Shown here: piece by piece, positions 56,861 through 64,000 of the stretch | Position numbering within the stretch: the stretch's first letter is position 1 | Layout of the letters: every line of letters begins with the position of its first letter | DNA from: Streptomyces endophytica | Lineage (GTDB): Bacteria; Actinomycetota; Actinomycetes; Streptomycetales; Streptomycetaceae | Direction: 5' to 3' | Assembly: GCF_026153355.1 (NCBI RefSeq) | Contig: NZ_CP110636.1 | Coordinates: 310,001-374,000, forward strand | Length of the DNA stretch: 64,000 nucleotides | The notes under the pieces: model-generated | Databases searched by the model: none | What the model was told of the DNA's origin: nothing | The model's input: only the letters and a program-made list of their open reading frames with translations | Position numbers and translations under genes: made by a program

Positions 56861-57419
56861 CGGTGCAGCCCGCTCCACCACCTCCGCGAAGATCGTGGTG
56901 GCGGGCGGCTTCGGCGTGGGCAAGACCACGTTCGTCGGGGCCGTCTCAGAGATCAATCCGCTGCGTACCGAAGCCGTGATGACCTCCGCCTCCGCGGGGA
57001 TCGACGACCTCACGCACGCGCCGGACAAGACGACCACGACCGTGGCGATGGACTTCGGCCGGATCACGCTGGACCAGGACCTGATCCTGTACCTCTTCGG
57101 TACGCCGGGCCAGGACCGCTTCTGGTTCATGTGGGACGACCTGGTCCGCGGTGCCATCGGCGCCGTCGTCCTGGTGGACACCCGCCGCCTCGCCGACTGC
57201 TTCCCGGCCGTCGACTACTTCGAGAACAGCGGCCTGCCGTTCGTCATCGCCCTCAACGGCTTCGACGGGCACCAGCCCTACACGCCCGACGAGGTCCGTG
57301 AGGCCCTCCAGATCGGCCCGGACGCCCCCATCATCACCACGGACGCCCGGCACCGCAGCGAGGCCAAGAGCGCGCTCATCACGCTCGTCGAGCACGCCCT
57401 GATGGCGCGCCTGCGCTAG
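56841..57419 (+). CDS. cvnD: Conservon small GTPase CvnD, copy 2
   Basis: A 192-residue GTPase with G1 VAGGFGVGKTTFVGA and G3 LFGTPGQDRF, differing from copy 1 mainly at its shorter N-terminus and a few residues (LTHAPDK, NGFDG). Long stretches of DNA are identical between the copies. Confidence 0.93.
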   Translation: MDFASSSGAARSTTSAKIVVAGGFGVGKTTFVGAVSEINPLRTEAVMTSASAGIDDLTHAPDKTTTTVAMDFGRITLDQDLILYLFGTPGQDRFWFMWDDLVRGAIGAVVLVDTRRLADCFPAVDYFENSGLPFVIALNGFDGHQPYTPDEVREALQIGPDAPIITTDARHRSEAKSALITLVEHALMARLR

Positions 57420-57464
57420 CACCGCCGCGTACCGGCCCCCCGTGCCCGTACGCCGCACCAGCCG

Positions 57465-57498
57465 GAAGGCCCCCACATCGCGTGATGCGGGGGCCTTC
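57465..57498. terminator. Terminator after conservon 2
   Basis: GAAGGCCCCC (57465-57474) and GGGGGCCTTC (57489-57498) with an inner CATC/GATG pairing. It sits between convergent cvnD2 and the DUF4360 gene and probably serves both. Confidence 0.75.
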
Positions 57499-57527
57499 GG
57501 CGTGTCCGCGGCACGAGCCGCGCGCGG

Positions 57528-58181
57528 CTACTTACGTGCCGGGCACTCCTTCCAGGCGAAGTGGTACACGGTGTTGATGCTGCCGTCGGTGGAGTCCATG
57601 GCCATGAAGCTGGTGGCCTTGGGGTCGGCCGACTTGCCGTCCACCCTCAGCTCGGTGTTGATGTTGAAGTAGCGCTCCTCGCCGCAGGGCGCGTAGACGA
57701 GGGCGTCGATGTCGGTCTCGTCCGAGGACTGCCAGTTGTTGTCGTAGGGGCCGGCGAAGCTGTGGCTCTTGCGGGCCGTCTGCTGCTGGCCCTGGAAGTA
57801 GTAGTTCGCCTGCTCCAGGCCCTTGGCGCCGGGGGCCAGCGAGGCGTAACCGCGGTAGTCGGCGCGGGCGATCGCGTAGGTGAAGCCCTGCGGGACGTGG
57901 ACGTTGAGGGCGATCTGGCAGTTCTTGCGGGCGTCGGTGGGCTTGCTGGTGCCGCCCGCCTGGGCGAGGTACTCGCTGTAGGTGACGGTGAAGGCGGTGT
58001 TGTCGGGGGCGATGGCCACCGCGGCGCTGCCGGGTCTGCAGCCCGATCCGTTGACCGTGGCGACGGTAATGGTGATCTTGCCGGACGGCGGGTCGTCGCC
58101 GAACCGCGCTGGGGTGGGGGATGCCGATCCGGCGAGGAGCAACGATGCCACTGCGGCACCAGCACTGAGCGTGCTGAGCAT
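57528..58181 (-). CDS. Secreted DUF4360 protein
   Basis: A 217-residue exported protein: signal peptide (MLSTLSAGAAVASLLLAGSASPTPA), then a DUF4360 body (ITVATVNGSGCRPGSAAVAIAPDNTAFTVTYSEY, CQIALNVHVPQGFTYAIARADYRGYASL, a C-terminal CGEERYFNINTELRV). Three or four Cys probably form disulfides. Function unknown; similar proteins occur in actinomycetes and fungi. ATG at 58181. Confidence 0.85.
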   Translation of the reverse strand: MLSTLSAGAAVASLLLAGSASPTPARFGDDPPSGKITITVATVNGSGCRPGSAAVAIAPDNTAFTVTYSEYLAQAGGTSKPTDARKNCQIALNVHVPQGFTYAIARADYRGYASLAPGAKGLEQANYYFQGQQQTARKSHSFAGPYDNNWQSSDETDIDALVYAPCGEERYFNINTELRVDGKSADPKATSFMAMDSTDGSINTVYHFAWKECPARK

Positions 58182-58408
58182 GGGCTCTTCCTTCCGGTCG
58201 TCCTAGGCCCGCGGGGCGGGAACACCAGGAGTGGGGATGACGAGCGCATGCCAGCACGGGGATCTCCCCTTGACCAGCTCTGCTCCGCAGGATTGGGGCG
58301 AACCTACGCCTTGATTCGGACGTCGGCTACCGAATCGGAACCCCCGGACGCCGTGGTACTGATGCGACGTCAACTACCTTTGCTCACAAGGAAGTTGAAA
58401 AGGGAACA

Positions 58409-58443
58409 GGAAGGGCCCCGCAGCCGTGCCGCGGGGCCCTTCC
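58409..58443 (-). terminator. Terminator of pccB-pccE operon
   Basis: GGAAGGGCCCCGC (58409-58421) and GCGGGGCCCTTCC (58431-58443) form a perfect 13-bp stem 13 bases beyond the pccE stop on the minus strand. Confidence 0.85.
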
Positions 58444-58455
58444 GTGGGTGTTCTC

Positions 58456-58662
58456 TCAGCGCTGCCAGCTGGTCGCGCCGTGGAAGCCGGTCTGGCGCTC
58501 CAGGCGGCGCCAGCGGGCGGCGGTGGCGCGCGGGCCGGCCGGGGCGGCGGCCGGGCGGTGCGCGGCGCGGGCCAGCAGGACGGCGGTCAGGGCGGCGAGC
58601 TCTTCCTCGCTGGCCTGGCCCTTCTCCACGCGGATCGGGTCGGTGCGGTGGGCAGGATTCAC
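58456..58662 (-). CDS. pccE: Acyl-CoA carboxylase epsilon subunit
   Basis: A 68-residue protein whose IRVEKGQASEEELAALTAVLLARAA segment is the hallmark of the small epsilon subunit that stabilises actinomycete acyl-CoA carboxylase complexes. The tail TAARWRRLERQTGFHGATSW is basic/aromatic. It lies 52 bases downstream of pccB. Confidence 0.88.
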   Translation of the reverse strand: MNPAHRTDPIRVEKGQASEEELAALTAVLLARAAHRPAAAPAGPRATAARWRRLERQTGFHGATSWQR

Positions 58663-58714
58663 GGTGTCTTCTTCTCCGTCGTCGCGTCGTCGGTGAGTCG
58701 CGGGTGCGGGATGG

Positions 58715-60298
<1,584 letters not shown>

Positions 60299-60311
60299 GT
60301 ATCGACGGTAC

Positions 60312-60331
60312 GTGTGCGGGGCGCCGCACAC
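60312..60331. promoter_or_regulatory. Palindrome upstream of pccB
   Basis: GTGTGCGG-GGCG-CCGCACAC is a perfect 8-bp inverted repeat 14 bases before the pccB start codon. Possible operator or 5' leader hairpin; the rest of the 253-base gap (60299-60551) shows nothing further. Confidence 0.4.
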
Positions 60332-60551
60332 CGATGTCGGTTTCGTACAACGTCACATGCGTTTTGGTGGGCAGGCAGTACAGAACCCTCCTGTACGCGG
60401 CCCGCGTCCCGCCCTCCGTTCGGGTGGCCGGCCCCCGGTTCCTCTGTATGGGCCCGACAAACGGCCGCCGAGTGATGTTGTGGTGACCGGTGGTCCGCGG
60501 GCCCGGACGAGCGGCGGCCCCAAGGCTCGGCGGAGCGGGCCCCGGCGCAGG

Positions 60552-62927
60552 TCAGCGCAGTCGGACCGTGCAGCGGTGGGTGGCGCAGACCGTACCGGGG
60601 CGGACCCGCAGCCGCAGGCCCGGTCCGCTCGCCAGCACCTCGATCGACGGGTCGTGGTCGAGCACCGCCCGCACCGGCCGCGACCAGGTGATCTCCACCG
60701 GATCACCGGTCCGCGCGGGGGCCGCGACGCACAGCCGGGCGGTCCGTCCGCCCGGCGCCTTACGCACCAGCACGCTCACCGGGCCACTGCTGCACAGCGG
60801 CCCGGCGCTCCCCGCCCGCCAGAAGTTCGCGGCCGTTACGCCGAGCGGGTGGACGGCGATCGCCTGACGGCACGCGTCGTTGGCGAGCACGGTCAGCCAG
60901 TGCGGGTCGGCGGCCCGCGCCGCGACGGCCCGCGTGGAGGCTCCCGGCATCAGGAGATACGCATAACGGGCATCAGCCGGATCGAGCCCGTGATCGCACC
61001 ACAACGTGACATACCGCCTGGTGAACGGTTCCGGCGACGAGGTGGTGTTGATGTCGTGCCAGGAACCGGTGCGGGCCTCACGCAGCGCGTGCAGGGGGAT
61101 GCCGCCGGGGAAGACGTAGCCGCCGTGCCCGGCGAGGTGGGCCCAGCGGACGCGGCGGAAGGCGGTACGGCGGCCGAGCGTGCCGGGCTGCCGTACGCCG
61201 TCGACGGTGAGCGCGGCCGTGCCGTACTCCCCCAGGCACCGGTTGTCGACGACGGTCTCGACCGCCACGCCGTCCCGCGCGGTGATCCCGGCGCCCAGAC
61301 AGACGACGCAGTCCGCGAGCGCGAACCAGGACTTCCGGGCGCTCAGCGTCGAGGACAGCCCCCGCAGATGCTGCCCGAGGGCGGCGAATTCCCCGTCGGT
61401 GGTCCCCCCGACCCACCGGACGTCGGGCTTCGGCTCGCCCCAGCCGCCGCCTTCGTTGTCCGCGAGCGGCTTGGTGGAGACGGTGGTGCCGGGCAGCCGG
61501 TACGGATCGACGGTCGGCCAGAAGGCATCGGTGTACTGGTCCCCGCCGAAGTCCGCACCCCACCAGTACGTCATCCCCGCACCGGTGTGCCAGCCGCGGC
61601 GGTTCTCGCCGTTGCCGTTCTCGTAGTACGTGATCCGGTCCGAGCACATCGCCACGTTCGCGGCCCAGCCGGGGCGGCGGTGCACGGCGCGGTCCATGGC
61701 CGCGAAGAGCCGGTGGCCGACGGGCTCGGCGGCGGCCGGCCCCGGCCCGTCGGCGATCTTCCGCAGCCGGGCGAGGTCGGCGACGCCGTACTGCCGGTCG
61801 GTGAGGACCGGCAGGGTGCGGTCGCGGGCGATCCAGCCCTTGACCATCGCGTGCCAGCGGTCCCGTTCGGCGGCGCTCGCGCTCTCACCGAGCAGCGCGA
61901 TGGCGGCGATCAGCGCATGCCCGTGGTAGTGGTCGCTGCGCAGCACCCGCCGCTCGTCGTTCCGGAGGTAACCGCGGCTGATCGCACGGCCGTTGACGCT
62001 GTCCATCATCAACCCGTTGTGCAGCAGCGGCGCGTACGCGTGCGCCACGCTGTCCGAGATGATCTGCCGCCCCGGATCGGTGACCTCCCACTCCGACCCG
62101 TCGAGCAGCGCGAACAGCCGCCCCAGCCCGTCCAGCAGGACGTAGCCGTAGGTACCGGAGTAGGCGACCCAGGTGTGCTGCACGAACGAGCCGTCGGCGT
62201 AGAGCCCGTCGCCCTCGCTGACGTACGGGAACACCGGCGAGAGGGCGTCCCGGGCCAGTGCGATCTTGGCGGGCGCCCGGCCGAGGATGCCGCGCAGGGC
62301 GACCACCCGGCACAGGTCGACGCGGTTGGCGCCGGTGCTGGTGCCGGTGTAGTCGCCGAGCATCGTGTCCGGCACGAAGTGGTCGACGGCGGCGAGGCAG
62401 CGCCCGCGCAGTTCCTCGGTCAGCCCGCCCGGCAGCCGCTCCGCCACGAACACCAGCGTGTCGAGGAGAAGCCTCGGACTGCCGATCTGCCACTCCCACC
62501 AGTTGCCGTAGCGGGTGGTACCGGGGTGGTAGACGGTGTCGTCCAGATGCGCGAGTCCTCGGCGGACGGCGTCGGCGAGGTCCGGGTCACCGGTGTGCCC
62601 GGTCCCGGGCTGGGCGCAGGCCTGGGCCATCGTGTTCAGCCGGCCGTAGCTCTGGGTGATGCCGGAGGGCGGGTCGTACGGGCAGTCCGGCCACAACGAG
62701 CCCGCGGCCGGCCGCATGCTCGCCAGGAACCCGGCGGCGAGTGCGCCGGTCTCCCGCAGTACGGCCGCGTACGGCGGGGCGTCCGGGTCGAACCCGGTCC
62801 CGAGTGAGAGCTCGCACCAGCGGCGCCGTAACGGGGCGTACGGGTCCTCGGCCCCGTACGCGACCGGCCCCGCGAGCCCGCAGGCGCTCACGGCGGACAA
62901 CGTGAGAAAGCCTCTGCGCTTGAGCAC
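60552..62927 (-). CDS. Polysaccharide lyase family 8 (hyaluronate/chondroitin/xanthan lyase type)
   Basis: A 791-residue secreted enzyme. The N-terminus VLKRRGFLTLSAVSACGLAGPVAYGA is a twin-arginine-like signal. An alpha/alpha toroid carries the lyase catalytic set: Asn in STGANRVDLC, His in YADGSFVQHTWVAYSG and Tyr in SGTYGYVLLDG. The C-terminal beta domains follow (GMTYWWGADFGGDQYTDAFWPTVD, GGYVFPGG). PL8 enzymes cleave uronate polysaccharides by beta-elimination. GTG at 62927. It lies beside a repeat locus and interrupts an otherwise core gene set, suggesting insertion. Confidence 0.88.
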   Translation of the reverse strand: MLKRRGFLTLSAVSACGLAGPVAYGAEDPYAPLRRRWCELSLGTGFDPDAPPYAAVLRETGALAAGFLASMRPAAGSLWPDCPYDPPSGITQSYGRLNTMAQACAQPGTGHTGDPDLADAVRRGLAHLDDTVYHPGTTRYGNWWEWQIGSPRLLLDTLVFVAERLPGGLTEELRGRCLAAVDHFVPDTMLGDYTGTSTGANRVDLCRVVALRGILGRAPAKIALARDALSPVFPYVSEGDGLYADGSFVQHTWVAYSGTYGYVLLDGLGRLFALLDGSEWEVTDPGRQIISDSVAHAYAPLLHNGLMMDSVNGRAISRGYLRNDERRVLRSDHYHGHALIAAIALLGESASAAERDRWHAMVKGWIARDRTLPVLTDRQYGVADLARLRKIADGPGPAAAEPVGHRLFAAMDRAVHRRPGWAANVAMCSDRITYYENGNGENRRGWHTGAGMTYWWGADFGGDQYTDAFWPTVDPYRLPGTTVSTKPLADNEGGGWGEPKPDVRWVGGTTDGEFAALGQHLRGLSSTLSARKSWFALADCVVCLGAGITARDGVAVETVVDNRCLGEYGTAALTVDGVRQPGTLGRRTAFRRVRWAHLAGHGGYVFPGGIPLHALREARTGSWHDINTTSSPEPFTRRYVTLWCDHGLDPADARYAYLLMPGASTRAVAARAADPHWLTVLANDACRQAIAVHPLGVTAANFWRAGSAGPLCSSGPVSVLVRKAPGGRTARLCVAAPARTGDPVEITWSRPVRAVLDHDPSIEVLASGPGLRLRVRPGTVCATHRCTVRLR

Positions 62928-62964
62928 GCTTGTAGCATCCCCACGTTCTTGCGGTGCCTACCAC

Positions 62965-63073
62965 GTACCCGTCTGTCCCGCCGCGGTTGTTGCTCGCCTT
63001 TGCGCTTTGCGGCGCCCCGCACGTACCCGTCTGCGGCGTCGCGGGGCTTGCTCGCCGTTGCGCCTGGCGGCGG
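62965..63073 (+). repeat. Two ~58-bp tandem units (repeat locus 2, left part)
   Basis: Units begin GTACCCGTCT at 62965 and 63023, 58 bases apart, matching the array at 9122-9404. Confidence 0.8.
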
Positions 63074-63084
63074 GCGTGGTGTGT

Positions 63085-63371
63085 CGGGTGCGGTGCCGGC
63101 CCTCCAGACTTCGTCCTCCGGTCCAGCCCCTCCCGTGAGGGGGAGTTTCCAAGCTGGTTGGGGGCGGGCCTGGTCTGCTGCCTGCGAGCACGTGGGCATT
63201 ACGTGCACCCCCACCACCGTTTCCTTCCCCCTCACGGGAGGGGACGGGCCGGAGGGGCCGGTTGTGTGGGCTTCGCTTCCAAGGGCTCAATAAAGAGCGA
63301 AGGCGGAGCGCAGCGGAGCGTAAAGCGTCAGCAGTCCACACAACCGGCCCCGGAGGCCCGTCACCGCACCC
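63085..63371. repeat. Large inverted repeat core of locus 2, with insertion
   Basis: Left arm 63085-63136 matches 9416-9467; the right arm starts at 63234 and resumes after an insertion, ending at 63371. The centre carries the reverse complement of the locus 1 centre (GCACGTGGGCATTACGTGC), so the middle is flipped relative to locus 1. Confidence 0.75.
63254..63351. mobile_element. 98-bp MITE-like insertion with 16-bp terminal inverted repeats
   Basis: GGGGCCGGTTGTGTGG (63254-63269) and CCACACAACCGGCCCC (63336-63351) are perfect inverted repeats bounding 66 bases. The element replaces the middle of the right arm of the larger repeat. No protein is encoded; it could be a miniature transposable element or a nested hairpin module. 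Confidence 0.6.
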
Positions 63372-63393
63372 ACCACAACCCAGCCCGCCGCAG

Positions 63394-63497
63394 GCGCAAC
63401 GGCGAACAACAACCGCGGCGGGACGGCCAAGTACGTGGGAGGCGCCGCCAAGCGCGCAACGGCGAACAACAACCGCGGCGGGACGGCCAAGTACGTG
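63394..63497 (-). repeat. Two inverted ~60-bp units (repeat locus 2, right part)
   Basis: Copies begin GCGCAACGGCGAAC at 63394 and 63454, exactly 60 bases apart, and are reverse complements of the 58-bp unit family. The second ends only 5 bases from the cimA stop codon. Confidence 0.8.
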
Positions 63498-63502
63498 GGG
63501 GG

Positions 63503-64000
63503 TTACTCCTGCGGCTCGACCCCGGCCCGCAGCAACCCGTACGCGTACGCGTCGTCCAGTGCCTGCCAGGACGCCGCGATGACGTTTTCCGCTACGCCGA
63601 CCGTGGACCATTCGCCGCGGCCGTCGCTGGTGGAGACCAGGACGCGGGTGATGGAGCCGGTGCCGAGGGCGCCTTCCAGGATGCGGACCTTGTAGTCGAC
63701 GAGTTCCATGTGGGCGAGCTGCGGATAGATCCGCTCCAGGCCCACCCGCAGCGCGCGGTCGAGGGCGTTGACCGGGCCGTTGCCCTCCGCGGTGGCGACG
63801 ATCCGCTCACCCTTGGCCCACAGCTTCACGGTCGCCTCGTTGGCGTGCGTGCCGTCGGGGCGGTCCTCGACGATCGCCCGCCAGGACTCGACGGTGAAGT
63901 AGCGCAGGGACTTGCCGCGGACCTCCTCGCGCAGCAGCAGTTCGAAGGAGGCGTCGGCCGCCTCGTACGTGTAGCCGGCCAGTTCGCGTTCCTTGACGCG
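63503..64000 (-). CDS. cimA: Citramalate synthase, C-terminal part (cut by window edge)
   Basis: The last 165 residues of a LeuA/CimA-family protein; the 5' part lies beyond the window. Visible: KERELAGYTYEAADASFELLLREE, the LeuA dimer (regulatory) domain with FTVESWRAIVED, TVKLWAKGERIVATAEGNGPVNALDRALR, MELVDYKVRILEGALGTGSITRVLVSTSD and VGVAENVIAASWQALDDAYAYGLLRAG. CimA condenses pyruvate and acetyl-CoA toward isoleucine precursors; the EGNGPVNALDRALR segment fits CimA better than 2-isopropylmalate synthase. Confidence 0.88.
   Translation of the reverse strand, partial: RVKERELAGYTYEAADASFELLLREEVRGKSLRYFTVESWRAIVEDRPDGTHANEATVKLWAKGERIVATAEGNGPVNALDRALRVGLERIYPQLAHMELVDYKVRILEGALGTGSITRVLVSTSDGRGEWSTVGVAENVIAASWQALDDAYAYGLLRAGVEPQE

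Overview
The window is chromosomal DNA from a Streptomyces species. It is very GC-rich, has codon-biased Actinobacterial genes with many GTG/TTG starts, and follows an order I recall from the core of Streptomyces coelicolor (roughly SCO5584 down to SCO5529): glnK-amtB-nsdA-ftsY-glcP-smc-acyP-mutM-rnc-rpmF-coaD-rsmD-recG-rpmB-thiD-thiL-ddl-gpsA-plsC-cofC-hupS-leuD-leuC-ndgR-tRNA cluster-gltX-conservon-pccB-cimA. The synteny is from memory; the gene calls rest on motifs in the translations.

Layout. 1-4.8 kb: nitrogen sensing (glnK, amtB, with a GlnR-type operator), the developmental regulator nsdA and a small Prim-Pol protein. 4.9-11.3 kb: ftsY, an NCS1 nucleobase permease, a luciferase-like oxidoreductase, a large non-coding repeat locus and the glucose permease glcP. 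11.5-20.2 kb: smc, a small coiled-coil protein, acyP, a secreted CAP protein, a flavodoxin-fold protein with a divergent HxlR regulator, and mutM. 20.3-28.4 kb: rnc, rpmF, a YceD protein, a DivIVA/SepIVA-type coiled-coil protein, coaD, rsmD and recG. 28.4-38.7 kb: a FakA/YloV-like kinase, rpmB, thiD, thiL, an Lrp-type effector domain, a lipoprotein, ddl, gpsA, plsC, cofC and hupS. 38.8-46.5 kb: leuCD with divergent ndgR, a DUF4188 protein, three tRNA-Glu and two tRNA-Gln genes, a HAD hydrolase, gltX, an FAH-family protein and a small peptide gene with a repeated motif. 47.1-57.4 kb: two tandem conservons (kinase, roadblock, DUF742, GTPase). 57.5-64 kb: a secreted DUF4360 protein, acyl-CoA carboxylase subunits (pccE, pccB), a PL8 polysaccharide lyase, a second copy of the non-coding repeat locus and the 3' part of cimA.

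The most striking find is a 247-residue intein splitting the Walker A motif of RecG. It begins with Ala rather than Cys/Ser and carries the Trp...Cys...Thr signature of class 3 inteins; its LAGLIDADG endonuclease looks truncated. Other notable points are a composite dispersed repeat present at two loci (one copy interrupted by a 98-bp element with 16-bp terminal inverted repeats), near-identical roadblock genes in two otherwise divergent conservons, and several strong operator-like palindromes.

Caution on sequence quality: 13 protein genes, several of them essential (gltX, thiL, recG), carry 17 apparent frameshifts in total. Every one behaves like loss of a single base, mostly in G or C runs. 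These look like homopolymer under-calls, so I annotate the genes as intact and mark the positions.
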